DNA from: Chitinophagaceae bacterium
GTDB taxonomy: Bacteria > Bacteroidota > Bacteroidia > Chitinophagales > Chitinophagaceae
Assembly (NCBI GenBank): GCA_021151685.1
Contig: JAGKWS010000045.1
Location: 1 to 30,155, forward strand
Direction of reading: 5' to 3'
DNA length: 30,155 nucleotides
Part shown: piece by piece, positions 14,486 to 23,460 of the stretch
Numbering within the stretch: position 1 is the first letter of the stretch
Layout of the letters: the number at the start of each line of letters is the position of its first letter
Made by a program: the position numbers and the translations under genes
Notes under the pieces: generated by a model
The model's input: only the letters and a program-made list of their open reading frames with translations
Databases searched by the model: none
Told to the model about the DNA's origin: nothing

Positions 14486-14856
14486 TGGTTTGAGCAGTTG
14501 TCTTTCCTTTCCCGCCACACCTTCAGTGGTTCTATAGTATCTGCAAGGGTATTGATGTAGCCTATGGACATGCCCGGTGGGTACACGGCAAAATTGTACA
14601 CAGGGGTGTAGCGTGCCGGGTTGCTGATGCCGGCCTGTACCCAGTAGTATCGCTTTGCGGTAGTGGGTGTATCGCGTACCAGAATGCTCAGGTATTCTTC
14701 AGGTTGCAGGTGTTTTTCCATTCTTTTTACCTCGGGTAGGGCTGCTATGGTGGCTATAACATGACTGGTATGGGCAGTTGTGCGGGTGTTTTGTGCCTTG
14801 CAGGTGGCAGGTATACTGCCCCAAAGCAAGATGCAGCCACCCAAAGTTATGCACAT
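14479..14856 (-). CDS. Secreted conserved hypothetical protein (125 aa)
   Basis: The frame is open to 15090, but the ATG at 14856 is preferred: it gives a signal-peptide-like start (MCITLGGCILLWGSIPATCK) and lies 30 bases after a well-formed promoter (14886-14915). The mature part, 'IAALPEVKRMEKHLQPEEYL', 'YYWVQAGISNPARYTPVYNF' and 'SIGYINTLADTIEPLKVW', matches a small Bacteroidota family that I remember only as conserved hypothetical; the 'YYWV..G' and 'VY.F.VYP' blocks are its core. Probably periplasmic. No function can be assigned. It converges with mqnD, overlapping it by 7 bases. Confidence 0.7.
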   Translation of the reverse strand: MCITLGGCILLWGSIPATCKAQNTRTTAHTSHVIATIAALPEVKRMEKHLQPEEYLSILVRDTPTTAKRYYWVQAGISNPARYTPVYNFAVYPPGMSIGYINTLADTIEPLKVWRERKDNCSNHQ

Positions 14857-14885
14857 GTGTGTGCAGGCAGTTTGAATTTTGACCC

Positions 14886-14915
14886 CTAAAATAGTCTTGA
14901 AAGCAGGTAGCACAA
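14886..14915 (-). promoter_or_regulatory. Promoter for the 14479-14856 gene
   Basis: On the minus strand TTG (14913-14915), a 19-base spacer and TATTTTAG (14886-14893) fit the Bacteroidota consensus with one mismatch. Predicted leader is about 25 bases. It argues against the longer reading frame. Confidence 0.6.
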
Positions 14916-15111
14916 TTTTCCCCAAACGGGTAGTTTTTTGCAGGATACAGAATAGCTTTTTGGGGTGTTTTTGCCATTGAAAGGTTATGATAAGGTCTTT
15001 TGCGGGGAAAATGGGGGAATTTCCCCCAAACGTCATATTGGTGATATTTTTATGAGTTGATGGATTTTGGAGTTGTAACGGAAAGTTCATTTTTCACGGC
15101 TTTTGGCCTGT

Positions 15112-15155
15112 TTATCCACAGTAATTCACAGGTTATGCCACAAAAACGTGGATAA
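15112..15155. promoter_or_regulatory. Inverted pair of DnaA-box-like sites upstream of mraZ
   Basis: TTATCCACA (15112-15120) is a perfect DnaA box, and CGTGGATAA (15147-15155) is its inverted copy with one change, 26 bases apart. They lie 137-180 bases before mraZ. The rest of the 14916-15238 gap is A/T-rich with no gene that I can support; a G-run/C-run near 15012-15027 (tgggggaatttccccc) is the only other structure seen. Confidence 0.5.
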
Positions 15156-15238
15156 TCCCCACCTTGTTCAGGTTTGGTTGTTAGTAACTTTTTGCATTTA
15201 AAATGTACATTCTACCCCATGGGTATAAAAGGAATCTC

Positions 15239-15246
15239 TATTTTTG
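15239..15246 (+). promoter_or_regulatory. -7 element of the dcw operon promoter
   Basis: TATTTTTG fits TAnnTTTG exactly and would start transcription about 40 bases before the mraZ ATG. A -33 TTG is not obvious, as is common for regulated promoters. It overlaps the upstream TTG extension of the mraZ frame and so supports the start at 15292. Confidence 0.6.
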
Positions 15247-15291
15247 CACAAGAATCCCATTTTTTACCACAAATCGACCAAGCGGGTTTTT

Positions 15292-15747
15292 ATGGTGACG
15301 TTTCTCGGAGAAAGTGAAGTGTCGTTGGACATCAGGGGGAGATTCCTGATGCCTGCGAACATCCGGAAACAGATACCAGAAGCCCTTGGGCGTAAGTTTA
15401 TCATCAACCGCGGTTTTGAGCAGTGTATTACTATTTATACTATGGATGTGTGGCAAGTGGTGCATGATTGGGTGAGCAGATTGAATGATTTTGATGATGA
15501 AGAGCGGATATTCAAGCGTTTGTTTCTGAATGGAGCCAGTGAGGTAGAGATGGATAGTGCAGACCGTTTGTTGATACCTAAAAACATGATGGAGTATGCC
15601 GGTATTGTAAAAGATGCCGTACTAACCCCTCAGGGCAACAAACTGGAGTTGTGGGATAAAAACACATACTATGAACATCTGAAGCAACACGCGCCCAACT
15701 TCAGCAACATGGCTAAAAAGATTGGTAACCCGTTCCAACAAAGATAA
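15292..15747 (+). CDS. mraZ: MraZ, transcriptional regulator of the dcw cluster
   Basis: A 151-residue protein with two SpoVT/AbrB-like halves. The first has 'FLGESEVSLDIRGRFLMPAN', the second 'GASEVEMDSADRLLIPKNMM'; each holds the D-x-x-G/D-R-(F/L)-L-(M/I)-P motif of MraZ. MraZ assembles as a ring and binds short direct repeats ahead of its own operon to control division and wall genes. It is the first gene of the cluster, as in most bacteria. The ATG at 15292 is chosen over a TTG at 15244 because the N-terminal extension has no family resemblance and starts within the predicted promoter. rsmH follows after 2 bases. Confidence 0.95.
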   Translation: MVTFLGESEVSLDIRGRFLMPANIRKQIPEALGRKFIINRGFEQCITIYTMDVWQVVHDWVSRLNDFDDEERIFKRLFLNGASEVEMDSADRLLIPKNMMEYAGIVKDAVLTPQGNKLELWDKNTYYEHLKQHAPNFSNMAKKIGNPFQQR

Positions 15748-15749
15748 GC

Positions 15750-16664
15750 ATGATGGAGCAGAATTATTACCATACCACAGTGTTGCTGCAAGAAGCGGTA
15801 GACGGTCTGAACATAAAGCCCGATGGGGTGTATGCCGATGCCACGTTTGGCGGCGGCGGCCACAGCAGGCTGATACTGGAAAGGCTGGGGCCAGAGGGTA
15901 AGTTGCTGGCCTTTGACCAGGATGCCGATGCTTGGCGCAACAAACCCGATGACGACCGGCTGATACCGGTAACTGAAAATTTCAGACATCTGAAGCGGTT
16001 CCTGAGGCTGCACGGATACAACAAAATAGATGGCATTCTTGCCGACCTCGGGGTAAGTTCTTTTCAGTTTGATACGGCAGAGCGTGGTTTCTCGATACGG
16101 TTTGATGGCCCGCTGGACATGAGAATGGACCAGCGCAGCGAGCTGACTGCAGAGAAGATATTGATGACCTATACCGAGCCACAACTGCACAAGTTGTTTG
16201 AGCAATATGGCGAGGTGCGCAACTCGAAACAGTTGGCAAAGCACATTACCGAACAGCGTGGCCGTAGCAGGCTGCACACCATAGTAGGGCTGCGGGGTAT
16301 GCTGGCACCGGTAATAAGGGGTAACCCCAACAAGTATCTGGCACAGGTGTTTCAGGCACTGCGGATAGAAGTGAACGATGAAATGGGCGCACTGAAAGAC
16401 TTGTTACAACAATCGGCAGCGTGCCTGAAGCCGGGAGGACGGTTGAGCGTTATTTCCTTTCACTCGCTGGAGGACAGACTGGTGAAGCAGTATATGAAAC
16501 GCGGCCGGTGGGATGAAGGAAACGGATATGATACAATAAGGCCACCGCTGAGGCCGGTAACACCCAAGCCGGTGGAGCCAACAGAGGCGGAAATGAAAAG
16601 TAACCCGAGGTCGCGCAGTGCGCGGCTACGGGTAGCAGAAAAAACAGAAGATAACGACGAATAG
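15750..16664 (+). CDS. rsmH: 16S rRNA (cytosine1402-N4)-methyltransferase
   Basis: A 304-residue S-adenosylmethionine-dependent methyltransferase. 'YHTTVLLQEAVDGL' is the conserved start, 'GVYADATFGGGGHSRLIL' the SAM-binding loop, and 'LLAFDQDADA' holds the acidic residue binding the ribose. 'GILADLGVSSFQFD' followed by 'GFSIRFDGPLDMRMD' is the RsmH hallmark; 'SVISFHSLEDRLVK' and 'NPRSRSARLRVAE' close the protein. It modifies C1402 of 16S rRNA in the P site, a housekeeping function placed by habit in dcw clusters. Length is usual. Confidence 0.97.
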   Translation: MMEQNYYHTTVLLQEAVDGLNIKPDGVYADATFGGGGHSRLILERLGPEGKLLAFDQDADAWRNKPDDDRLIPVTENFRHLKRFLRLHGYNKIDGILADLGVSSFQFDTAERGFSIRFDGPLDMRMDQRSELTAEKILMTYTEPQLHKLFEQYGEVRNSKQLAKHITEQRGRSRLHTIVGLRGMLAPVIRGNPNKYLAQVFQALRIEVNDEMGALKDLLQQSAACLKPGGRLSVISFHSLEDRLVKQYMKRGRWDEGNGYDTIRPPLRPVTPKPVEPTEAEMKSNPRSRSARLRVAEKTEDNDE

Positions 16665-16708
16665 CGCAGGCAACTGCACCAAAAAAAACACCTGCAACAG
16701 CAAGTAGT

Positions 16709-17089
16709 ATGAGTGCCGAAGTAAACAACATGCCAGAACAACCAACGCCATCCACGCCACCTACGGGGCTTGCCCCGGCACAGCGTGTACGCAGCGACTG
16801 GAAGGCACTGGTAGAGAAGGTATCGTACAAGGCTATTGTAAACAACATACCCTATTTGTCTTTTGTAGTGCTGCTGTGTGTGTTGTACATAAGCAACAGC
16901 CAGCGGGCCATAGATATGCAGCGAGAGCTGAACAAACGAAACAAAGAACTGAAAGAACTACGCTGGAAATACATAGATGTGAAGTCGCAACTGATGGATG
17001 TAAAGGCAGAAAGACAGGTAATAAGAAGCTCGGAGAAATTGGGATTGAAACCATCGGTATTGCCGGCATACAAGATAAGCGGCAAGTAG
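16709..17089 (+). CDS. ftsL: FtsL-like divisome protein
   Basis: A 126-residue bitopic protein between rsmH and ftsI, the usual place of ftsL. A disordered Pro/Thr-rich cytoplasmic part (residues 1-45) is followed by one membrane helix (about 48-66, 'YLSFVVLLCVLYISNSQ') and a periplasmic coiled coil (AIDMQRELNKRNKELKELRW) that ends with 'VIRSSEKLGLKPS', a typical FtsL/DivIC ending. FtsL links FtsQ/FtsB to FtsWI activation. Sequence identity in this family is low, so the call rests on topology and position. An ATG at 16730 is an alternative start. Confidence 0.85.
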   Translation: MSAEVNNMPEQPTPSTPPTGLAPAQRVRSDWKALVEKVSYKAIVNNIPYLSFVVLLCVLYISNSQRAIDMQRELNKRNKELKELRWKYIDVKSQLMDVKAERQVIRSSEKLGLKPSVLPAYKISGK

Positions 17090-17199
17090 GTACAGGAAGT
17101 ATACAGATAAACAGGTGGCAGCCAGCCACAAAGCCGGGGTGGGGGAATAAGAAACAGCTAAAATATTTATTGCAGGCCATACATCAGCAAGTGTAGACA

Positions 17200-19305
17200 A
17201 TGAAGGCAAGAAAAGACATACGGTTGAGGGTATACATCACGTTTTCGTGTATGTTGCTGTTGGGCTGTGCTGTTATTGCCCGGGCGGTATACATACAAGT
17301 AAAGGAAGGGCCGGCCCTACGCGCCATGGCCCGCGAGATGCATACCCGTTTTGAGACACTGGAAGCGGAACGTGGCAACATAGTAGATGAAGAAGGCACG
17401 CCACTGAGTACGTCTATACCAGAGTTTGATGTACACATCGATTTTTCGGTGATAGACACGGCTCTGTTTGCCGACCAGATAGACTCGCTGAGCCGTTGCA
17501 TGGCAGCCTTGTTTGTGAATAAGGGTAAGAGCGCAGAAGACTATAAAGAAGAATTTGTACGTGCCTATGACGAAGGTGCCCGCTACTACCAGTTGGGTAA
17601 AAAACTGAAGTACTACGAGTACGAGGCTTTGCGCAGCTTTCCCATCTTTATAAAAGGGAAGAATGGTGGTGGCTTTATAGCAGAGCCGAAGGAAAAACGC
17701 AGATTGCCCTATGGTGAACTGGCCCGCCGTACGCTGGGCATCTTCAGAGACAGCAATATAAACGGGCTGGAGGCGATGTATGACAAGGAACTGGCAGGCG
17801 AGAATGGCCGCCGGGTGGTGCAGAAGTCGACAGGAGGTTTGTGGGTGCCGGTGGAAGGTAGCGAGGCCGACCCTGTAAATGGCCGGGACATAGTGACGAC
17901 GCTGGACATGGACGTGCAGGCGGTGGCACACGATGCACTGCTGAGTAACCTGCGCAAGTATGAGTGCCAGTATGGTACCTGCATTGTAATGGAGGTGGCA
18001 ACCGGTAAGATACGCACACTGGTGAATTTGGGGCATAAGGACGGTGATAGTGTGTATCAGGAGATATTTAACTACGCTACCATACCTACCGAGCCGGGTT
18101 CTACCTTCAAGCTGGTGACACTGACAGCACTACTGAGTGAGAAGTACATAAACGTAGATAACACGGTAGATATACAAGGTGGTAGAAGGCAATTTGCCAA
18201 TAGGGTAATGGAAGACTCGCACCCCAATGGTGCCCTGCGCGATATGCCGATATGGAAAGCCTATGCTATATCGAGCAATGTGGGTATGGCCAAGCTGGCA
18301 GACCAGTACTTTCACGACCATCCCGAGAAGTATGTAGGCCATCTGCGCCGGCTGGGTCTTGACAAATTTACAGGTATAGACCTGATGGGCGAGCGGAAAG
18401 CAAAGGTGATGGGGCCAGAGAGCAAGATGTGGAGCAAAACATCGCTGCCATGGATGGCTATAGGCTATGGCGTGCAGATAACCCCACTACATACCTGTAT
18501 GCTGTATAATGCAGTAGCCAACGATGGCAAGATAATGAAGCCATACCTGGTAAGTGCCATAAAGGAGTATGGTAAAGTAGTGAAAGATGTGAAGCCAACT
18601 GTAATGGGTATGCTGGGCGACGAAGAAGTAGTGCGCCAGTTGCGCAAATGTACCCGTGCGGTGGTAACCGAGGGTACGGGTAAGGACATTGCCTCGCCCT
18701 ACTACAGTATGTCTGGCAAGACGGGAACGGCACAGGTAGCCGACAAGGGAATACGCTATACTGATGGCGTGTACCAGGGCTCTTATGTGGGCTATATGCC
18801 GGCAGAGAACCCCCGTTATACCATATGTGTGGTGATACGCACCAAGGCACATTCATCGGCCTACTATGGCGGTACCATTGCGGCACCGGTTTTCAGGATG
18901 GTGGCCGACAAGATATTCTCGCGCAATATGGGTGCTTGGTCTACACCGCTGGACAGTATGGCCAAAACATCGACCGGGGTTTTGCCCGCCCGTGCGGCAA
19001 CCGCCAGTGCCTACGAAATATTGTTGGGTAGCCTGCAAAGGCGTATGCCACTACCGGTAGAGAAGAAAACCGCCATGGTGCAGGCATTGACCGATACTGC
19101 CAAACATACTACCATGGCAGTACACCATGTGTACAAGGGCATAATGCCCGATGTAAGTGGTATGACGCTAAAAGATGCTGTATTCCTGTTAGAGAACTAC
19201 GGAGTACGGGTGCATATAGACGGAAGAGGAAAAGTAACGGGGCAGTCGGTACCGGTGGGTACCAGACTTGCAAAAGGACAAACAGTGACCTTGCAATTGG
19301 GATAA
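17200..19305 (+). CDS. ftsI: Septal peptidoglycan transpeptidase FtsI (PBP3-type) with PASTA domain
   Basis: A 701-residue class B penicillin-binding protein. One N-terminal membrane anchor (residues ~10-30) is followed by a pedestal domain with 'RGNIVDEEGTPLSTSIPEFD'. The transpeptidase domain has all three active motifs: Ser301-T-F-Lys304, Ser358-Ser-Asn360 and Lys507-Thr-Gly-Thr510. The last ~60 residues ('IMPDVSGMTLKDAVFLLENY' to the end) form one PASTA domain, common in Bacteroidota and Firmicutes division PBPs and absent from E. coli FtsI. It crosslinks septal peptidoglycan together with FtsW encoded downstream. A 110-base gap after ftsL shows no clear promoter. Confidence 0.96.
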   Translation: MKARKDIRLRVYITFSCMLLLGCAVIARAVYIQVKEGPALRAMAREMHTRFETLEAERGNIVDEEGTPLSTSIPEFDVHIDFSVIDTALFADQIDSLSRCMAALFVNKGKSAEDYKEEFVRAYDEGARYYQLGKKLKYYEYEALRSFPIFIKGKNGGGFIAEPKEKRRLPYGELARRTLGIFRDSNINGLEAMYDKELAGENGRRVVQKSTGGLWVPVEGSEADPVNGRDIVTTLDMDVQAVAHDALLSNLRKYECQYGTCIVMEVATGKIRTLVNLGHKDGDSVYQEIFNYATIPTEPGSTFKLVTLTALLSEKYINVDNTVDIQGGRRQFANRVMEDSHPNGALRDMPIWKAYAISSNVGMAKLADQYFHDHPEKYVGHLRRLGLDKFTGIDLMGERKAKVMGPESKMWSKTSLPWMAIGYGVQITPLHTCMLYNAVANDGKIMKPYLVSAIKEYGKVVKDVKPTVMGMLGDEEVVRQLRKCTRAVVTEGTGKDIASPYYSMSGKTGTAQVADKGIRYTDGVYQGSYVGYMPAENPRYTICVVIRTKAHSSAYYGGTIAAPVFRMVADKIFSRNMGAWSTPLDSMAKTSTGVLPARAATASAYEILLGSLQRRMPLPVEKKTAMVQALTDTAKHTTMAVHHVYKGIMPDVSGMTLKDAVFLLENYGVRVHIDGRGKVTGQSVPVGTRLAKGQTVTLQLG

Positions 19306-19308
19306 ATC

Positions 19309-20775
19309 ATGACCACACTACAACACATATTGGCCAATATGCCGACCGTAAGCATTACGGGCGACACTGCGGTGTGCATTGCCGGCATTACCATAGACTC
19401 TCGCCGGGTGATGCAGGGGTATGTGTTTGTGGCATTGGTGGGCAGTACTACCGATGGACACGACTACATAGAAAAAGCCATAGCACTGGGTGCTGCGGTA
19501 ATAGTATGTGAACGTTTGCCGAAGGCACCAGCAGAAAACGTAACATGGGTATGCGTAGCCGATACCGCCCGTGCGGCAGGACTACTGGCCGCGGCCTGGT
19601 ACGGACAACCATCGCAACAACTGACGGTGGTGGGTGTAACCGGTACCAATGGCAAAACAACAACTGCTACGTTGCTGTATCGTTTGTTTACCCAACTGGG
19701 CTATACGTGCGGCTTGTTGTCTACGGTAAGCAACCACATAGGCAATACCGTAGTGCCTGCCACGCATACTACCCCCGATGCGGTGAACCTGCAGGGGCTA
19801 CTGCGCCAGATGGCAGATGCTGGCTGTACGCATGTGTTTATGGAAGTAAGCTCGCACGCGGTACACCAGCAGCGCATAGCGGGTATACAGTTTGCCGGTG
19901 CTGTGTTTACCAACATTACGCACGACCATCTGGACTATCACAAAACTTTTGATGAATACATAAGGGTGAAGAAACGCTTCTTTGACGACCTGCCAGAGAC
20001 CGCATTTGCCCTGACCAATGTAGACGACAAGCGTGGTGCGGTGATGTTGCAAAACACAGTAGCAAAACGTATGAGCTACGGCCTGAAGAACATGGCCGAC
20101 ATAAAGGGCCGTGTGCTGGAGAACAACCTGACAGGACTGGTGATGACCATAGATGGGCAGGAAGCGCATTTTATGCTCACAGGCACCTTTAATGCCTATA
20201 ACCTGCTGGCCGTGTACGGTGCTGCGGTGTTGCTGGGCGAAGATAAAATGAACGTGCTGGCTGTGCTGAGTGGTATACAGGGCGCACCGGGCCGTTTCGA
20301 GACACTGCTGTCGCCGGTGGGTAGGGTGCTGGGTATAGTTGACTATGCACACACGCCCGATGCACTAATCAATGTGCTGGCGACCATCAACCAGTTGCGT
20401 ACCAACGGGCAGCAACTGATAACGGTAGTAGGCTGTGGTGGCGACCGCGACCGCACCAAACGCCCCATAATGGCGCAGGTGGCAGCAGAGCATAGCGACA
20501 AGGCAATACTGACATCGGACAACCCGCGTAGCGAAGAGCCAGATGCCATACTGAACGACATGGAGGCTGGCCTGACTATGGCGCAGAAACGGAAGTGCCT
20601 GCGGATAACAGACCGGTACGAGGCGATAAAAGTGGCCTGTACACTGGCACAACCCGGCGATGTGGTGCTGGTGGCCGGTAAGGGGCACGAAGACTATCAG
20701 GAAATAAAAGGTGTGAAACACCATTTTGACGACAAGGAAACCCTTGCGTCCATTTTTGAACTATTGAACAAATAA
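19309..20775 (+). CDS. murE: UDP-MurNAc-L-Ala-D-Glu:meso-diaminopimelate ligase
   Basis: A 488-residue Mur ligase. 'IDSRRVMQGYVFVAL' is the uracil-binding start, 'GVTGTNGKTTTATL' (from about residue 109) the ATP loop, and 'YAHTPDALINVL' belongs to the central domain. 'TSDNPRSEEPDAI' contains the D-N-P-R motif (Asp404 onward) that selects meso-diaminopimelate over lysine, so the peptidoglycan is of the DAP type. It adds the third residue to the stem peptide in the cytoplasm. Starts 3 bases after the ftsI stop. Confidence 0.97.
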   Translation: MTTLQHILANMPTVSITGDTAVCIAGITIDSRRVMQGYVFVALVGSTTDGHDYIEKAIALGAAVIVCERLPKAPAENVTWVCVADTARAAGLLAAAWYGQPSQQLTVVGVTGTNGKTTTATLLYRLFTQLGYTCGLLSTVSNHIGNTVVPATHTTPDAVNLQGLLRQMADAGCTHVFMEVSSHAVHQQRIAGIQFAGAVFTNITHDHLDYHKTFDEYIRVKKRFFDDLPETAFALTNVDDKRGAVMLQNTVAKRMSYGLKNMADIKGRVLENNLTGLVMTIDGQEAHFMLTGTFNAYNLLAVYGAAVLLGEDKMNVLAVLSGIQGAPGRFETLLSPVGRVLGIVDYAHTPDALINVLATINQLRTNGQQLITVVGCGGDRDRTKRPIMAQVAAEHSDKAILTSDNPRSEEPDAILNDMEAGLTMAQKRKCLRITDRYEAIKVACTLAQPGDVVLVAGKGHEDYQEIKGVKHHFDDKETLASIFELLNK

Positions 20776-20786
20776 CAACGGGGCTA

Positions 20787-22058
20787 ATGCTGTACTATTT
20801 ATTTACATATCTGCGCGATAACTTCCAGTTGATGGGAGCGGGGGTGTTCAACTACATCACCTTCAGGGCCAGTATGGCAGTAATACTGTCGTTGGTAATA
20901 TCGCTGTTATATGGCAAACGCCTGATAGAGTTTCTGCGCTACAAACAAGTGGGCGAAACCATACGAGATTTAGGATTGGCAGGCGAAAAGGAAAAGAAAG
21001 GTACACCTACTATGGGCGGTATCATCATCATTGCCTCTATCATTATACCTACGCTTTTGTTTGCAAGGGTAGAGAATGTGTACATCATTCTGATGTTGGT
21101 TTCTACCATATGGCTGGGGTTGGTAGGCTTTTTGGATGACTACATAAAGGTCTTCAAAAAGAACAAAGAAGGTTTGGCCGGCAAGTTCAAGGTAATGGGG
21201 CAGATAGGGCTGGGCATTATTGTGGGCCTTACCATGTACTACAATAACCATGTGGTTATCAGCCGCGAGGTAACAAGGGGGGTGAATGGGGTATTCAGTA
21301 AAAGCGAAAAGCAGGAACCCGGCCAGTTTGTGCGTAAAGACGATAAAGGGCGCGAGCATAAGTACGTGAATGTGCGTACGGCAACCACCACCATACCATT
21401 TGCCAAGAATCACGAGTTCAGGTACGAAAAAGTGGCTGCCGTATTTGGTGAGAAATATGTGGAAGTAACAACACCAATTATTTATGTGTTGTTTGTCATC
21501 TTCATTATCGTAGCCGTATCGAACGGGGCTAACATTACCGATGGTATTGATGGGCTGGCTACAGGGGTATCGGCCATTATAGGTATATGTCTGGGTGTGT
21601 TTGCTTATGTATCGGGCAACTATGTGTTTGCAGGTTACCTGAATATTATGGACATCCCTAATCTGGGCGAGCTATCCATTTTTATTGGTGCCTTTGTGGG
21701 TGCCTGTGTGGGCTTCCTGTGGTACAATGCGTTTCCGGCTCAGGTGTTTATGGGCGATACCGGTAGTCTGGCATTGGGCGGCATCATTGCCTCATTGGCT
21801 ATCATAGTACGCAAAGAGTTGTTGATACCGATAATATGTGGCGTTTTTCTGGTAGAGAATCTATCGGTAATGATACAGGTGTGGTACTTCAAACGCACGA
21901 AGAAGAAGTATGGCGAGGGGCGCAGGATATTCCTGATGTCGCCATTGCACCATCACTTTCAGAAGAAAGGCTACCACGAAGCCAAGATTGTAACAAGATT
22001 TTGGATAGTTGGCATCATGTTGGCAATAATGAGCATCGTAACCCTGAAACTGCAATAA
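20787..22058 (+). CDS. mraY: Phospho-MurNAc-pentapeptide translocase
   Basis: A 423-residue polytopic membrane enzyme with about ten helices. 'KKGTPTMGGIIIIASII' is the family signature near the start, 'GLVGFLDDYIKVFKKNKEGL' carries the Asp-Asp pair binding magnesium and substrate, 'NITDGIDGLATGVSAI' the catalytic Asp, and 'MSPLHHHFQKKGYHE' the conserved His cluster. A hydrophilic insertion (about residues 155-215, 'VFSKSEKQEPGQFVRKDDKG') makes it longer than E. coli MraY (360 aa); such an insertion is usual in Bacteroidota. It transfers phospho-MurNAc-pentapeptide to undecaprenyl phosphate, forming lipid I. Confidence 0.97.
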   Translation: MLYYLFTYLRDNFQLMGAGVFNYITFRASMAVILSLVISLLYGKRLIEFLRYKQVGETIRDLGLAGEKEKKGTPTMGGIIIIASIIIPTLLFARVENVYIILMLVSTIWLGLVGFLDDYIKVFKKNKEGLAGKFKVMGQIGLGIIVGLTMYYNNHVVISREVTRGVNGVFSKSEKQEPGQFVRKDDKGREHKYVNVRTATTTIPFAKNHEFRYEKVAAVFGEKYVEVTTPIIYVLFVIFIIVAVSNGANITDGIDGLATGVSAIIGICLGVFAYVSGNYVFAGYLNIMDIPNLGELSIFIGAFVGACVGFLWYNAFPAQVFMGDTGSLALGGIIASLAIIVRKELLIPIICGVFLVENLSVMIQVWYFKRTKKKYGEGRRIFLMSPLHHHFQKKGYHEAKIVTRFWIVGIMLAIMSIVTLKLQ

Positions 22059-22059
22059 G

Positions 22060-23418
22060 ATGATGAGCGCAACTACAGGAAGACTGGTGATACTGGGTGC
22101 TGCTGAAAGCGGCGTGGGCGCAGCTATTCTGGGCAAAAGCCGCGGATGGGAGGTGTTTGTAAGCGATGGTGGCAAGATAAAGCCGGCTTTCCGCGAGGCA
22201 TTGGTGCAGCACGATATAGCATTTGAAGAGGGTGGCCATACCATGGAGCGTGTGTTGGCAGCCAACTGTATAGTGAAAAGCCCCGGCATACCCGAGAAGG
22301 TAATGGTGATGAAGGAAGTGCGTAAGGCAGGGATAGAGGTGTGCAGCGAGATAGAGTTTGGATATCGCTACAAGGGCGATAGCAAGATTATAGCCATAAC
22401 CGGCAGTAATGGTAAGAGCACCACAACCATGCTTACATACACCCTGCTGAAGGATGCTGGTTACGATGTGGCCCTGACTGGTAATATAGGGTACAGTTTT
22501 GCCCGGCAGATAGCCGAAAAGCCCTGCCAGTGGTATGTGATAGAGGTGAGTAGTTTTCAGCTCGATGACATACACACCTTCAGGCCCGATGTGGCAATAC
22601 TGCTGAACATTACACCAGACCATCTGGATAGATATGACTACAAATTTGAAAACTACATAACCTCAAAATTCAGAATTACAGAAAATCAGACCCCAAACGA
22701 TTACCTGATCATTAACAGGGATGATAAGGTGATAAACAACTACCTGACTAACCATTCTATTCACGCAACTACAATTTTTTTTACGATGAGCGACCAGATT
22801 AACGGCAATGACGGAGGTTTTATTAACGATGGACATATGCACATCAGACATGACAGCGACTATTTCGACATGTCGATTCATGACCTGACATTAAAGGGCA
22901 AACACAATCAATACAACAGCATGGCAGCAGGAATATCGGCCCGTATTGCCGGCATACGCAAAGAAAAGATCAGGGAAACATTTACCCGGTTTAAGGGACT
23001 GGCACACAGGCTGGAGTATGTGGCTACTGTGCGTGGTGTAGATTTTATAAACGACAGTAAGGCAACCAATGTAAACTCGGTATGGTTTGCACTGGAGAGC
23101 ATGGATAAACCTACCATTCTGATACTGGGTGGGCAAGATAAGGGCAACGACTACACCGAGATAATAGAGTTGGTACGCGAGAAGGTGAAGGCCATCATTT
23201 GTTTGGGGGTAGATAATACGCCCATACACGAGGCATTCAGGAATGCTGTAGAAACCATAATAGATACTACCAGCGCACAGGAAGCGGTACATGCAGCCTA
23301 TGCTGCGGCCGATAATGGCGATGTGGTATTGCTGGCACCCGGATGTGCCTCGTTCGACCGGTTCAACAATTTTGAAGACCGTGGCGAGCAGTTTAAGGAA
23401 GCGGTAAAGAGTTTGTAA
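22060..23418 (+). CDS. murD: UDP-MurNAc-L-alanine:D-glutamate ligase
   Basis: A 452-residue Mur ligase starting 1 base after the mraY stop. 'RLVILGAAESGVGAAILGK' is the N-terminal uridine-nucleotide fold, 'IAITGSNGKSTTTMLTYTLL' the ATP loop (Gly115 region), 'EVSSFQLDDIHTFRPDVAIL' and 'LNITPDHLDRYDYKFENYI' the central-domain motifs, and 'VDFINDSKATNVNSVWFAL' with 'LILGGQDKGNDY' the C-terminal domain that binds D-glutamate. It adds D-Glu as second residue of the stem peptide. The stretch about 22640-22910 is A/T-richer than its surroundings but keeps the family pattern. Confidence 0.96.
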   Translation: MMSATTGRLVILGAAESGVGAAILGKSRGWEVFVSDGGKIKPAFREALVQHDIAFEEGGHTMERVLAANCIVKSPGIPEKVMVMKEVRKAGIEVCSEIEFGYRYKGDSKIIAITGSNGKSTTTMLTYTLLKDAGYDVALTGNIGYSFARQIAEKPCQWYVIEVSSFQLDDIHTFRPDVAILLNITPDHLDRYDYKFENYITSKFRITENQTPNDYLIINRDDKVINNYLTNHSIHATTIFFTMSDQINGNDGGFINDGHMHIRHDSDYFDMSIHDLTLKGKHNQYNSMAAGISARIAGIRKEKIRETFTRFKGLAHRLEYVATVRGVDFINDSKATNVNSVWFALESMDKPTILILGGQDKGNDYTEIIELVREKVKAIICLGVDNTPIHEAFRNAVETIIDTTSAQEAVHAAYAAADNGDVVLLAPGCASFDRFNNFEDRGEQFKEAVKSL

Positions 23419-23460
23419 AAAATAAGGATAGGTAGGTAACCAATTGTAAAACAAATAACC

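Noticed and set aside
15003..15030. G-runs and a near-palindromic G5-AATTT-C5 upstream of mraZ, considered as MraZ-binding TGGG repeats
   Set aside because: Spacing of the G-runs (9 bases) does not fit the regular 10-base TGGGN repeat pattern, and they lie about 240 bases upstream of the dcw -7 element.
14857..15090. N-terminal extension of the minus-strand secreted protein to 203 residues
   Set aside because: A good promoter lies inside it and the shorter form has a signal peptide; the extension has no recognisable character.
15244..15291. N-terminal extension of MraZ from a TTG
   Set aside because: It begins within the predicted -7 promoter element and adds residues not seen in MraZ proteins.
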